A DNA stretch of 64,000 nucleotides from Lunularia cruciata (GCA_948567375.1 OX419762.1:2485001-2549000), one strand, 5' to 3'; counted from the first letter of the stretch, positions 10,832 through 24,440 are shown. The notes: generated by a model not told the origin, from the letters alone. Translations and numbers: made by a program.

Positions 10832-11923
10832 GATAGTTCCAATAGTTTGTGCTCCCTCTTGAGTAATCATATTAACCCTCTATTGAAGTAGGAAGTAGCA
10901 ATTGAACATTTGCCGTGTGTAGGAATCATGGATTTGCAACTGTAGGCATTGATGCATGGGATGTTGAATGAGTTTAGGGAGATCAAAATGACAAAGGAGG
11001 AATTGCAAAATCAAGTACATACCATCAAGAATGATCAAGTAATGCAAGTAGGGAAGCCATCCCAATAACTAGCACCAATGATCAAAGTACCTAAAGAGTT
11101 ACTCATGGCAAGGACACAAGTTCCAATCAACAACCAAGCCACATTGTTACTACAAATGAAAAAGACATGCAACATCAAGCCTTACAAGGGTCAACATTCC
11201 ATGGGAGTAGTAGAAAATTGGATTTCAAGAATGAAGCAATACCTTTGATTGTTCACAACTTAGATCACTGATCATTTGGCATGCAAGTTTGCATGTGGAT
11301 ACTTAACCAATAAATCCCTCACATGGTATGATGCGTGGGAATGATCATTGTTGGTAGAAGGAAGAGAGGTCACTTGGACAGCCATGTAAGAAGTTCTGCT
11401 CAAGAATTTTCAATCTATGGATTTTGTGAAAATGGCCTGAACCACACTCTCAGGATTGAAGTAGAAGAATAGCATACAAGAATAAGTGGAGGTGTTTCTT
11501 GATCTATAGGTTGCAATAACCAATATGAGTCCAATGAAAGCTCTTGAAAATTTCAAAAGGGGATTAAAAGAGCGGATTTGTCAAGAAGTAATGGTACAAA
11601 ATCATTGCACTATTTTTGAATCCATTCCTTGTGCTCAAAGAATAATAGGAGCACTTGGTGGAGGTGAAGCGGTAACACCAATGCAAAACTATTGGGTTGA
11701 GACACACCATTTTGGTGGACCAATTCCTATAAAATTAGGCAACATTCAGTTCCAAGACCAAGGAGTAAGACCCTTCCAAGGAGAACGGAGATGGATCAAA
11801 GAAAGAAGAGAAGGAATACCATGGGGAGAAGGGGCTCAAGTAGAACAACAATGTTTCTATGATTGTGGCCAAATTGGGCACATAGCCATCAATTGCCATG
11901 CTCGTCATCTTAGAGGCCCTTGA
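10832..11923 (+). pseudogene. B gag remnant
   Basis: The gag frame of B is interrupted at its start by element A; the two sides (5260s and 10832) join to match the uninterrupted gag of element C near 23890-23950. The segment shows the gag body (KTCNIKPYKG near 11170, NFKRGLKERI near 11545) and ends in a retroviral-type zinc knuckle at about 11849-11893, QCFYDCGQIGHIAINC. The first Cys spacing is CX3C rather than CX2C, so the knuckle is probably altered. Stop codons at several places show decay. Gag packages element RNA in the family. Confidence 0.7.
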
Positions 11924-11989
11924 CCTCCCTACAAGCAACCTTTGAACCAGATGGAGAGATGAAACAAAGAGGAGGATGCTAAAACCACA

Positions 11990-14900
11990 TTGGAAAATGA
12001 AGATTGCCAGTAAATGTACCTCGTGGCCTTACTAGCTTGGTAAAGAAGAGTATAAGTATGGGAAGGAAGAGGACAATTGTACAAAGATGGAAGAAGACAA
12101 ACACACAATTAATTATCATAAATGGAGTCATAGAAGGCAATCCAATGAGAGTGTTGAGTGTTGACCCTGGAGCAATAAACAATTTCACTTTGTTGCAATG
12201 AGGTTGGGGATGGAACAAGACAAGGATGAGAATGATAAAGTAGAGTTACCTAATGGTTACACAAAGAGGATTGAGTCATTACCGAGAAAGGTAGTACTCT
12301 TTTAGGAGATCAAGAACCATTAGAGTGGTGAGTGATATAGTAAGCTTATTATGATACAATCTTAGGCATACCGTGGATGGAACACTACAACCCCACGGTG
12401 GATTGGAGAAAGAAGATAGTGAGAACTAGTCAATGGAAGACCTTTGGGGTTAAAGAAAGATCACAAAGGCAAGAGCTGCCTCTCTATGTCATAGGAACTA
12501 CATCTATTAGTAAGATAGATAGATGTTTCATGGATCTAATAAGAAAAGGCTAGAGTGCCCAACATAATGGAAAAATTCTTGAGAAATTGAAAGATATGGT
12601 CAATGAGTTTCAAGATGTCTTTTTGGATGAATTACCCGTAGGTTTACCACCAAAAAGGAGAGTAGATCATAAAATTGAGATACTTCATGGAAAGATATTT
12701 CCTTGTAAGACCCCATATTGACTATCACCTCATGAGTTGGAAGACTGTAAGGCTCAAATGGAGGATATGTTGCAAAAGGAGTTTATCCAACCCAACTCAT
12801 CACCATATTGGCTCTTGTATTGTTTACAAAGAAGAAGGATAGAATAATGCGCATGTGCATTGACTACCGAGGAAAAATCAACAAATATTGAAGAACAAAT
12901 ATCCATTACCTTGCATGGATGGCTTTTTTGATCAACTCAATGGGGCAAGGCATGTCACCAAACTTGATCTATGGAGTAGTTACAACCAAATCAGGATTGC
13001 AGAGGAAGACATACACAAAATAACCTTTTGAAGAAGGTATGGTCACTTTGAGTACTTGGTGATGCCATTTGGCCTCACCAATGCTCCAACCACTTTAATG
13101 AGTTTGATGAATGATATATTTTTGCTATACTTGGATAAATCTATTATTTTTCCTTGATGACATCTTAGTCTATAGTAGGACAATGATAGAGCACAAGCAA
13201 CATCTACGAGAAGTCCTCCAAATTCTATGATAGAATCAATTGTATGTCAAATCTCAAAGTGTGAGTTTGGCAAATTTGAAATAGACTACTTAGGGTATAG
13301 ATTGAGTGCATAAGGTATCCAAGTGCTAATAGATAAAATAGAGGTCATTCAAAAATGAGGTGCTCTAGAAGATTAGACTCAACTCAAGAGTTTCTTGGGA
13401 TTGATGGGGTTTTATTGTCAATTTATCAAGGACTTCTCCAAGATTGCACAGCCTTTAATAGTACTATTGGGCAAGGAAAAGAAGTGGATATGGGGAACCG
13501 CACAAGAATTGGCCTTTCAAGAGTTGAAAGATGCATTACTACATGCACTAATCTTGAAATGGCATGACTCGAAATGACCAATCAAGATGGCTATAAATTA
13601 TTTTACATCAGGCGTAGCAATAGGAGCAATCCTACAACAAGAATGGTAGGATTAATGGCACCCAATTGCATATTTCTCTTGTACTAAACAAAACTATCAC
13701 TCCACCAAACAAGAAGAGATGGCCATTGTCCTTATGACCAAGTGTTGGAAGGATCATCTTGGTGAGAAGGCATTTGTGGTAGAGACAAACCACAAACCTC
13801 TATTATACCTTGAGATACAAAACAATATTTTTTGCCAATAGATTTAGTGGGCAGAGTGAGACAACAATTCAACCTGATAATCATATATGTGGAAGGCAAG
13901 AAGTGACTAACAAATGCACTCACTTGGATGCCAATGGCAAATAATCTAGTGGTGGAAGTCAAAGTGAACCCTAAATCCTGGCCAAGGATTCTTGTTGTCA
14001 CAAAAATTGATCCACAAATCATAGGTGATCAATCATATAAAGGTGTCATTAGTACCTAAGGGCTCACCTTTTGTGATGGTAAGTTATGGATCGTGCATGC
14101 CACAAATGTAAGAACCACCATCCTAGCAAATTGTCATGACAAGTCATGTTGGAATGAACAAGACCTTGGATGCAGCCAAATGTCATTACTATTAGCCCAA
14201 GATGAGCAACAATGTGATAGAATATGTTCAGAGTTGCCTACTCTATCAGCAAAATAAAACTTCTAATCAAGCTCCATAGGACTCCTTCAACCCCTCCTAC
14301 TCCTACACAATGTTGGGAATAGGTAAGCATGGATCTGGTTTGGGAATTTCCCAAGACCACCTCAAGGTTGACTCCATTGTAGTCTTTGTCGACCAACTCA
14401 GCAAAATGATTTATGTGCATCCTACCACTAAGGACGTGAATGCTTCACAACTAGCTCAATTGTACTTAGATGCAATTTTCTTTGACCATGACCTATCTCA
14501 AGTGCTCATCATAGATAGAGGCACTCAATTCACTACTTTGTTTTAGAGAACACTCTTTGGTGTATTCAAAACCAAATTGATGAAGGTTCATTTGGTGGCT
14601 ACCAAGGTTGATGTTGTTAACACTTTTGTTTCTAGAATCCAATAAGGGAATGGAGAATGCCAACAAAAGTTGCAAGTTCACCCAAAATTGATAAAACTAG
14701 TATGTAGATGCACACCACTAACACATGGAGTTCAATTTTGGAGATCAAGTTTGGTTATCAACCACCAACCTCATATTAGTTGGCCCTTGCAAGCTCAAAC
14801 CTCATTTTATTGGACCTTGCTCTATTCTTCATCAAATTGGCACAATGGCATACTACCTCAATTCTAGTCTTCCATGGTTCCTTATTACATAGATATGCAC

Positions 14901-15130
14901 CTCAACCACCTCCCTTTGCTTCCATCCAAAAAAGTTGACCTTGCCCAACCCTCATTGATTACACGGAGTATGAAGTCAAATGCATTCTCCATAAACACAT
15001 CCATCATACTTGCAATCCATGTGTGGAATACCTTGTACATTGGAAGGTACCCACTATAAGAGGCAACATGGGGGCCAACAGCCAACTTGACCAACACATC
15101 GATGTTAGTTCAATCTTTTGAGCAACAACT
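11990..15130 (+). pseudogene. B pol remnant: protease, RT, RNase H, integrase, chromodomain
   Basis: Read through frameshifts, the region gives a Ty3/gypsy pol in the usual order. The protease lies at about 12000-12300, with DPGA where the active site should be DSG/DTG. The RT lies at about 12600-13250 (PHELED near 12735, the FGLTNAPT motif near 13070). RNase H is at about 13570-13830. The integrase core is at about 14330-14650 with the sequence IDRGTQF near 14512. A chromodomain remnant, EYLVHWK, sits near 15030. The nucleotide order and many motifs are the same as in element C. No segment is long enough to make a working enzyme. Confidence 0.75.
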
Positions 15131-15153
15131 TTGCAATGAGGATGTTACATCTT

Positions 15154-15169
15154 AAAAGGGGGGTAGGTC
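15154..15169 (+). other. B polypurine tract
   Basis: AAAAGGGGGGTAGGTC lies directly before the 3' LTR; the same type of tract precedes the 3' LTR of element C. It would prime plus-strand DNA synthesis. Confidence 0.75.
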
Positions 15170-15648
15170 TATAATACCATATTATCTAGAGGTGAAAATT
15201 GACTTGGTAAAATCTAGAAGGATGTTGTGTATAATGGGCTAGGTAGATAAGAAAGAAGTGGCACCAAAAGAGTACTTCTACTAATAGAATAAAAGTAGAA
15301 AATAGCTTGAAAACTTCAAAGCCAATTTTGGAGGCCTAAATGGATGAATTAGACCTCAAAAATGGAAATAATCTCCCCTTTTGAGAAAAAAGATTTGCCT
15401 TCTCCTCCCTGGTTGGTCTCATTGAGAGCTTTCCAATGGTACCTAACCCACATGATTCTAAGGTTCTTATAAAAAGATTCCCTAAAGATTCTTTCCATTC
15501 AAACCTATTTGACCATTTAGATAGGACCAAGATCGACATGTCACCCATCTAAGCAACTAGTCTAAGGGTGCAGCTTGCGGACATATCACCAATCCTTGTA
15601 TTTGATCTAAGGGTGGAGCTTCCTTTGAGGGATCCTCTTTTGTTATAT
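15170..15648 (+). repeat. B 3' LTR, left part
   Basis: The segment is homologous to 4171-4650 and is cut by element D at 15648. The remainder is 27739-27844. Together they are 585 bp against 587 bp for the 5' LTR, so D inserted without loss. Confidence 0.85.
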
Positions 15649-16060
15649 TGTGACAATATGGAGTTAATGACAAAGTTAGTTAGGGCTAATGAAGTAGCAA
15701 ATAAGACAAATTAGCCTAGAATATTCTAAAAGTATCTAAAAAACTTTTTGTGAAGCTTCCCAACTAGCTTAGTTTGCACCACAATTAGATAGCCTCTAGA
15801 AGCTTCCAATTATTTTGGCTTATACACCAAGTAAGCGGTTTCTAGAAGGAAGCTTCTTGAGAAGCCTCCCGGTTAATTTGGCTTGCACTCCAAGAAAATA
15901 GCTCAAGGAAACTTCTTGAGAAGCTTCTCAAGGCCTTGTAAGGCTCCCTATAAATACCAAATCCAAAGCTCATGCTAGGCATTTGAAGTTTCACACACTC
16001 AAGTGTCCCAATGTGATATTCAATCCTCTTATTTCTCTCCTCGGTCTTAGATCTTTTACA
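15649..16060 (+). repeat. D 5' LTR
   Basis: The LTR is 412 bp and is homologous to the LTRs of A and E, with the TATA-type CTATAAATACC near 15949. The primer site TGGTATCAGAGT follows at 16062-16073. Confidence 0.9.
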
Positions 16061-16061
16061 T

Positions 16062-16073
16062 TGGTATCAGAGT
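16062..16073 (+). other. D primer-binding site
   Basis: TGGTATCAGAGT matches the initiator-tRNA-Met site at 11 of 12 positions and lies one base after the LTR. Confidence 0.85.
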
Positions 16074-16335
16074 AGGAATGGGATGCATGGAATTTATGGA
16101 CCAGCAAATCCATTTCTATCAAACCATTGGGATTTTCATGTCAGGGTACTACCCAAGCTTCATACAATTCATCACCTCACATTTTGGGTAGAATTTTTTG
16201 AATGCAATCACCTTGTTTGAGGAACCCTTGATACTTCTGATTGTAACTTATGGAGAATGGTAGAAGCAGGGTGTTGCATATATGTGTTAGTAAGTTAGAT
16301 AAATTAGGAGTAGTGTGATAGGGTAGTATCCATAG

Positions 16336-17230
16336 AGGCAATGCCTGAGGTTATCATTGTTATGCAACAACAAATCAAGCACCTTTCTCAATTGTTGGAT
16401 GAACAAGACCAGCAATGACAAGAGCACGTAGAGAGAACCATTTTGAGAAGGAAAAGACCAAATCTGATTTCCAAAATCCAAGGTATTTGATGGCAAGAAT
16501 CTTCTTTGCATAGTGGAGAATTTTTTATTTGACTATGAATATTATTTTGAGGCTAAAATCTTCAAGATGAATAGAAACAAATTCTCTTAGCTTCAAGCCA
16601 ATTGGACAAAGCAGCAAAGCTATGGTGGTGATTTTGAGTGGAGCAAGCTGAAAGGCAATTTTTTGCACCAATCTTAACATGGGAAGAATTCAAGGGTGTA
16701 ATAATTGGGTGATTCCAAGTGATCAATGCCACACAAGCTGTACAAGATAAGTTGGCAAAGTTGAAGCAAGTTGGTTCTATAAGTAGCTACATCACACAAT
16801 TCAAGAACACCATTATATAGATATAATAGATAGTGAAGCTCTAGATCAATTTGTGAGGGCTTGAAGTCACAAACCAAAATAGAGTGATTATGCAAGAGCC
16901 AAAATACTTAGAAGAAGCCATGCAGCTAGTAGAGCACTTTGATTCCTTGGTGACGACAACTTGGTCTTGACCTTGACCTTCATTAAACTAACTAGCACAT
17001 TACACACGTGTGGAAGAGACAACACCAATGGAGATTGATTCCATCCAATGGAGACCACTTGGTATAGTGGATCAAGAAAGATTGTAGCAAAATGGTGGTT
17101 GCTTTTGTTGTCGCCAGATTGGTATCACATTGTTGAATATCCACTCAAGAATGGGTGATCTTGACAAATTGCCCAAATGGAGGTTGTGGAACGGAATGAT
17201 CAAGAAAACAAGGAATCGCAATAGGAGATT
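16336..17230 (+). pseudogene. D gag remnant
   Basis: The segment aligns with the gag of A over its length (for example MQQQIKHL near 16362 and the TTWS stretch near 16955). It has many stops and indels. The knuckle near 17098-17145 keeps the first Cys residues but has lost the His and last Cys. A TAG at 16572-16574 stands where A has CAG. Confidence 0.7.
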
Positions 17231-17269
17231 TTGAACCATTTACTGGGAACTTGATTAGTTCCAATGGGA

Positions 17270-18720
17270 TTGAAGGTTCAATCTATGTAAGTTTGCTTCA
17301 ATCTGACCGTGGTTGTAGGATTTTGGTTGATTTTGGAAGTTCAAAGAATTGCATGTCTATGCAATTAGTAACAAAATTGAGTATTCTTATCAAGCATTTG
17401 GAAGTAGATTGATGATGGTAGATGGTAGAAAGGGTTCCTCATTTTGTACCTTGCATCTTGTTACCTTCAAGATTGGGAAAGAGTATTAGAGTGTATGAGG
17501 TTTGTAGTAGCACCTCTACACTATGATGTTGTTCTAGGTCTACCTTGGCTTGAACATCATAAGGTTCAATTTGATTGGAACCAAAAATAAATTTAAGTAT
17601 AACACCAAGGTAAGGATTTTGATTAGGTTGTTTGGCACCTATGAGAAGACACCTAAGAATAGTCAATCCCAAGATGGAAAGTTCATTGGGAAGGTAACAA
17701 TAGAGCAAGCCTTGAAGAGAGATGAGTCCTAAGATGGGAAGTTTGTCAAGAAAGCAACCATGGAGTAAGCTTTGAAGAGAGATGAGTCCCTATATGGGAA
17801 GTTAATCAATGAAGAAACTATAAAGCAAGCTTTGGAGGAAGATAAGTTTGTTTTCACGATGTGGATCAAGTTGATTGCACAAGGAGAATTTGAGGAGGGT
17901 CAAGAGCCTCATCAAGCAATGGTTGATCAAATAGTTTAGGAGTTTATAGATGTGTTTTGGATGATCTACTGAAGGGATTACCCTTTGATTGTGATATGCA
18001 CTTCAAGATTGAGTTATTGTCAAGGAGCACTCCAATGAGTAGACCAATCTATCGGCTCTCACCAAAGGAGTTGGAGGAGTTGAAAATAACACTTATGGAG
18101 TTATTGGAGAAGGATTTCATACAACATAGTACATCTCATTGGGGAGCACTAGTACTATTCATTCCAAAGAAGGATGGAGGACTTCATTTCTATATTGACT
18201 ACTGTATGCTCAATAAATAAATAATGAAGAATGTATATCCCTTGCCTCAAATTGATGACTTGCTTGATCAATTGAGTGGAGCACAATACTTCTCCAAGTT
18301 AGATCTTTGCATTGGCTATTGGCAAATCCCCATTGATAGGGAGGATGTGCAAAAGACTATCTTTTGCACAAGGTATGGGCATTTCAAGTGGAGAGTTCTA
18401 CCTTTTGGGCTCACTAATGCTCTAGTAGTCTTCATGGATCATATGCATCAAGTGTTGGATGGACTATTAGATTGGTACATGGTAGTGTTCTTTGATGATA
18501 TCTTAATCTATAGCAAGATAGAGGTAGAACAATTGAATCAAGTACAAGAGGTCCTAAGACTACTATGATAGTGGAAGTTTTATTGCAAGAAGTCAAAGTG
18601 TGCTTTTTGAAGGAAGTTACCTTCTTGGGTTACAGATCTCATTGGAGGGGATCAAGATGAAAGAGTAGAAAATCAAAGCCATTACTAATTGGTCTATTCC
18701 AAAGGATGCTATAGAAGTAT
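17270..18720 (+). pseudogene. D pol remnant, first part (protease and RT)
   Basis: The protease region near 17310-17360 has DFG where A has DSG. After the three 60-bp repeats, the RT is open at 17957-18220 and 18224-18568, with [34 protein letters not shown] and an intact FFDDILIY. The frame ends at the C insertion at 18720 just after the motif PKDA. Confidence 0.8.
17671..17850 (+). repeat. Three 60-bp repeats in the PR-RT linker of D
   Basis: Units start at 17671, 17731 and 17791 with the same 60-bp spacing and coding content as in A. TAA and TAG stops now interrupt units 1-2 and 2. Confidence 0.8.
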
Positions 18721-19323
18721 TGTAATACTCTAAGGACAAGAGAAGAGAGAAAACACAGATTACACACTCAACATTTGGTGCCCCAAAGGAGCACCTTCTC
18801 TTTATTATATAGACAAAGAGGATCTCCTCCAAGGAAGCTCCACCATAGGATTAGGCACACAGATAGGTGACATGTCATCAAGCTCCATCCTTGGATTATT
18901 TACTTGGATGGGTGGCATGTCAGTCTAGGTCTTTTTTGGTTTGGTCAATCAAGCATTTGCACATTTTTGAGGCCTAATTCATCCGTTTAGGCCTCCAAAA
19001 TTGCCTTCAAAGATTTCAGGCATATTTTGGTTCCTACTCTATTAGTAAAAGTCCCCTTTTGGTGATACCTCTTTCTGATCTGTTTAGTCCATCATGTGTA
19101 ACATCCTTCCAGATGTTACCAAACCAATTCTTTCCTTTAAATCATGTGTCTAACTATTGGTTCTAAGGTTCTCAAGTCTATTTTGGTTTTTGCTCTACTA
19201 GTAGAGGTACTCATTTGGTAATATTTCTATCTGATCTATTTTGACCATCATGTATAAAATCATTCTAGATGTTACCAAACCAAATTTCACATCTAGATCA
19301 TTTAGCTAGCTCTTGGTATTACA
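18721..19323 (-). repeat. C 3' LTR
   Basis: The LTR is 603 bp. It shares the doubled U3 segment with the 5' LTR (units from 19006 and 19161). Compared with the 5' LTR it lacks about 130 bp near 18945, so a deletion followed insertion. Confidence 0.9.
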
Positions 19324-19341
19324 GACCTCCCTCCTTTTAAG
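19324..19341 (-). other. C polypurine tract
   Basis: On the minus strand CTTAAAAGGAGGGAGGTC directly precedes the 3' LTR, matching the tract of B. Confidence 0.8.
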
Positions 19342-19359
19342 ATGCAACGTCTTCGTTGT

Positions 19360-22300
19360 GCAATTGTTACTCAAATGCTTGCACCAACACCGGTGCATGT
19401 GTCAAATTGATAGCGGGCTCCCATGTTGCTTCATAGAGGGGGTAACCTTTCCACTGTACTAGATAGTCCACCTATGGATAGCAAGTACCACACATGCATT
19501 TTTGGAGAATATGCTCCACTTCATATTCCTTTGGGCCATCAATGAGTGTTGGACAAGGTCAAATGTCTTGTGTGGAATGACCCTGGCCTGATTGGGGAGC
19601 ATATCTACATAGTAAGGAAACATAGAGCACTAGATGGATCTTCATGTGTAGTGGTAGCTCAAGGTGATAGACCATAGCACCTACAAAAAATTGAGAAAGG
19701 CCCAATAAAACAAGGTTTGAGCTTACGAGGTCCAACTAACGTGAGGTTGGTTGTTGATAGCCACACTTGATCCCCAATATTGAACTCCATGTGCCTATGG
19801 TGTGCATCAACATACTGCTTTTGTTGATTTTGTACAATCTATAATTTGTGCTTGGTGCTCTCCACACCGTGTTGGATTCTAGAAACAAATGTGTTGATTA
19901 CATCAACCTTGGTAGCCACTGGATGGATCTTCATCAAGCTAGAAGGTGTGAAGGGATGCTCACCATACATGAGGAAGAATGGAGTGACCTGGGTGGATGC
20001 ATTCACTGAATTGTTATAAGCAAATTCCACCAATGGGAGTAGGGTGTCCCACCTCTCTTGCTCTTCTAAGGTGAAGTCACATAACATGTCTTCAATCATG
20101 CGATTAGTCCGCTCTATTTGGCCATTTTTTTGTAGGTGGTAAGCTATGGACATGGCCAACTTGGTTTTGAAGAAACCAAAGAGTGTTTGCCAAAACAAAT
20201 TGGTGAATTGAGTGCCTCTATTGGTGATAAGTACTTTACAGCCATGGTGAGAGAAGACTGCATCTAAGTGTAATTGAGCTAGTTGTGGAGCGGTCACATC
20301 CTTGGTGGTAGGGTGTACATGAATCATTTTGCTGAGCTGATCCACAAAGACCACGATGGAGTCAAACCTTGAAGTGGTCTTGGGTAATTCACAGACGAGA
20401 TCCATACTCACTTGTTCCCACTGTTGGGTAGGCGTGGGAAGATGTTGAAGGAGCCCTACAAGAGCTTGATTAGAGGCTTTGTTTTGTTGACAAAGTAGGC
20501 AGCTGCATATGTAGTCCATCACGTTGTTGCTCATCTTGGGCCAATAGTAATGGCGCTGGACTGCATCCAAGGTCTTCCACTCCAACATGACCTGCAATGG
20601 CCAAATCATGACATTCCGCTAGAATGGTGGTGCATAATTTTGGGACATTTGGGATCCATAATTTGCCATCACAAAAGGTGAGTCTTTGGGTGTTGGTGAC
20701 GACTTTGGATGATTGCGCTTCTACAATCTATGGATCAATTTTTGTAGTAGCCAAAATCTCTGGCCAGAATTCAAGGTTAATCTTAACCTCTACCACCAAG
20801 CTGTTTGCCATTGGCATGTGGGTAAATGCATCTGCAAGTTGCTTCTTACCTTCCACGTAGGTGATTGACATGTTGTAGCATTGTTGCCACTCTGCCCACC
20901 AAATCTGGTGACAAGATAGATCCTTCTGTGTCTTGAGGTAGACTAGAGGTTTGTGGTCTGTCTCTACTACAAATGCCTTCTCACCCAGATAGTGCTTCCA
21001 ATGCTTGGTTGCCAAAACAATGGCCAGCTCTTCTTGTTCGATGGTGTGGTAGTTGCATTCTACCGGTGATAACTTTTGAGAGGAATATGCAATTGGATAT
21101 CATCCGTCATGCCACTCTTGTGATAGGACTGCTCCTATTGCTACGCTTGATGCATCTATAGCCAACTTGATTGGTCGTTTTGGGTCATACCACTTCAAGA
21201 TTAGTGCATGTAGCAAGGCGGCTTTCAATTCTTGAAAGGCCAACTCTTGTGTGGTTCCCCATGTCCACTTCTTCCCCTTGCCAAGTAGTGCCGTTAAAGG
21301 CTGTGCAACCTTGGAGAAGTCCTTGACAAATCTATGATAGAATCCTGTCAACCCCAAGAAGCTCTTGAGTTGAGTTTGATCTTCTGAGGCATGCCATTTT
21401 TTAATGACCTTTATTTTATTTGTCAATACTTGAATGCCCTCTACACTTACTCTATGCCCCAAGTAGTCTACTTCAGACTTGCCAAACTTGCACTTTGAGA
21501 TTTTGGCCTACAATCGATTTTGTTTTAGAATTGGAAGACCTCTCGTAGATGTTGTTTGTGTTCCGTCATCGCGCTATTGTATATTAAGATATTGTCCAAG
21601 AAGACAATAATAGACTTATCCAAGTATGGATGAAATATGTCATTCATTAGACTCATGAAAGTGGCAGGTGCATTGGTGAGGCCAAAAGGCATCACAAGAT
21701 ACTCAAAGTGACCATACTTGGTTTGAAAGGCAGTTTTGTACACATCCTCCTCTACAATTTGGATTTGATTGTAACCGCTCCGCAAGTCCAATTTGGTGAA
21801 GTATCTCACTCATGGAGTTGATCAAACAAGTCATCCATGCGAGGTAAGGGGTATTTTTTCTTCACTGTTTGCTGATTGAGACCTCGATAGTCAATGCACA
21901 TGTGCATTGTACCATCTTTCTTCTTCACAAACAAAATAGGAGCCCCATATAGTGATACGCTAGGTTGGATGAACCTCTTTTGCAACATCTCCTCAATTTG
22001 AGTCTTATACTTCTCTAACTCATGAGGTGATAGGCGATATGGGGCCTTACAAGGAGATGTCTTTCCCGAGAGTGTCTCAATCTTATGATCTACTCTCCTT
22101 TTTGGTGGTAATCTTGATGGTAGATCATCAAGAAAGACATCTTGAAATTTATCCACCACATCCTTCAATTTCTCAAGAACTTGTCCATCAAGTTGTGCAC
22201 TCTAGACTTCTCTTATTAGACCCATGAAACATCTATCGGTCTTACAGACAATTGCCGTCCCTATGACATATAAAGGCAGATCCTACATGGGTGATTTTTC

Positions 22301-22760
22301 TTTAAACCCAATGATTGACCATTGGTGGGTTCTCACTACTTTCTTCCTCCAATCTACCATAGGGTTATAATGCTCTATCCATGGCATGCCTAAGATTGCA
22401 TCATAACAAGCTAATTGTATCACTCGCCACTCAATTGCTTCTTGTTATTCTCCTACAGAGAGTGTTACCCGTCTAGATAATGATTCAATCCTCTCTATTT
22501 GCCCGTTAGGCAATTCTACTTCTTCACTCATATCTCTCTCCAGATCCATTCTCAATCTTATTGCAATAGAGCAAGATAAGAAATTCTTTGTTGCTCCTAG
22601 ATCAATAAATACTCTCACTTGATTGCCTTCTAGGACTCCATTCACAACAATCAATTGTGAGGTTGCCTTTCGGGATCTTGGTGCATTAGTCTTCTTCCTT
22701 CCCTTGCTTCTCTTCTTCCTTATTGAGCCAATAAGGCCACAAGGTACATTTACTGGCAAT
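19360..22760 (-). pseudogene. C pol remnant: protease, RT, RNase H, integrase, chromodomain
   Basis: In coding order: the protease (22445-22759) has FIDLGATKN, where the active-site Ser is Leu. The RT comes as two open pieces (21806-22168 and 21525-21809) with [42 protein letters not shown], and FLDNILIY in place of FLDD. RNase H (20728-21462) has LAIDASSVAIGAVL and ETDHKPLVYL. The integrase (19839-20609, 256 codons open) has the Cys pair CSCLLCQQNK, the first Asp in VSMDLV, ITNRGTQF where Asp is Asn, and the Glu in NGQIERTNR. A chromodomain with DYLVQWKGYP and EATWEPA lies near 19400-19500. The two catalytic Asp-to-Asn changes fit decay by C-to-T on the other strand. Confidence 0.85.
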
Positions 22761-22779
22761 CTTTGTTTTCTGAAGTGAT

Positions 22780-24420
22780 TTCCACCTCCTCCTCTTCAAT
22801 GCGCCTCTCAATGTTGTTCAAAGATTGCCTGTATGAAGGCCAAGGGCCCCTAGGGAAACAAGTGTGATAGTTGGTAGATATATGCCCAATATGACCACAA
22901 TTGTAACAACAGCATTGTTCTCCTTGAGTTCCTTCTCCTTGTGGGACTCCATCTCTTTGTTCTTCTACCCGTCTACGCTCCTCTTGAAGTGGTCGTGCTC
23001 CTTGATCTCAAAACCAAAGGTTGCTCAATTCCATTGGTATTGGTCCACCCATGTGTGGCATTTCTGCCCAATAATGTTGAGGTGGAACTACTCCTTCACC
23101 TCCACCCAATGCTCATGTTATTCTCTATGCACAAGCAATGGCTTCAAATACCGTGCAAGGATTTTGACCCATGACTTCTTGGCCAATCCGCTCCTTTAAC
23201 CCTTGTTTGAAATTGTTAAGAGCCTCTACTGGACTCATGTTGGTTATTGCAACTTGTAGATCCAGAAATGCCTCCACATACTCCTATACGCTATTCTTTT
23301 GTCTCAATCCCCATAGTCGAGTTCAAGCCATCTACACAAAATCCACCGATTGGAAATTCTTCAGCAATCCTTCTTGCATTGCTGTCCACGTGACCTCCCT
23401 TCTCTTTGCCAACATGAATCATTCCCAAACATCATACCATGTGAGGGCTTTATCGGTCAAGTACCTACATGCAAACACACATGCAGCATGCTTTGTGATC
23501 TCTGTTGAGAAAAATTAGAAATATCAATTCATTCTTGAGATCCAATTTTCCACTACTTCCATCATATGCTTCTCCTTGTAAGGCTCGGTGTTGCAAGTCT
23601 TCTTCATCCAAAGTAGCAATGTGGCTTCATTGTTGATAGGGTTAGTAGGCACAAGGGCCTCTCCAAGTAGTTCAGTCACAAGTATTGGGTTTTGAGATAG
23701 CTCTTCTTCTTGCATGGCTTGATCATTCTTGAGAATTTGCACTTGACTTTGTAATGTCTCCATGGTCATCTTAATCTCTCAAAATTCATTCAGCATCCCT
23801 TGCATTCCTTGCACCAGATCTTGCAATTGCGGATCTATGGTTCTTGCAACACTCAATTGCTAATGTTTACTTCAATACAGAGTCAATATGATCACTCTAG
23901 AAGGCACACAAACTATCAAAACTACCATTGGGACCTCAGAAGCTATCACTCATTGATAATACTCCTTGCCAAAATTCCTAACCACAAAATCTCTAGACAT
24001 CACTTTTGGTCTCACTACATAACAGATTTCTACTTGAGTGTTGAAAGGGAGAGGATTTGGGACATTCACATCCATATTATCATAATAGGATGTAGATTGT
24101 CAAATCCCACTCTTTGTCATATATCACCACAAGTAGAACCACCGGGTTTGGTGAGTTCATCACCCTATCCATGAATTCTATGCCAAAGTGATAAACTAGG
24201 GATACCCTCATTTGCTCATGCTGGATGTACATAACCTTGATGTGGAATGGATTTGGAATTGAAAGCTAGGTGCAAGAAATTGTCCTCCCGGTGCACCCAT
24301 CCCGTCTGCTCCCTAAAGTCCTTCCTAAGTCTAGCAATTACTCTATGTTCTCCACCTCAAATTATTTAGTTTTAATAGTTTGTGCTCTTCCAAGACGGAT
24401 GACCCACTCTCTTGGACTAA
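22780..24420 (-). pseudogene. C gag remnant with altered zinc knuckle
   Basis: The minus-strand frame runs from the primer site to the protease. An open piece at 23524-23769 reads MTMETLQSQVQILKNDQAM and on to KKTCNTEPYK. The knuckle near 22870-22915 reads CYNCGHIGHISTNY, with Tyr in place of the last Cys. The region contains the empty site that proves the position of element A in B (near 23920). Confidence 0.7.
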
Positions 24421-24427
24421 GACACTC

Positions 24428-24439
24428 GCTCTGATACCA
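24428..24439 (-). other. C primer-binding site
   Basis: The minus strand reads TGGTATCAGAGC, a perfect match to the initiator-tRNA-Met primer site, one base from the 5' LTR. Confidence 0.9.
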
Positions 24440-24440
24440 T

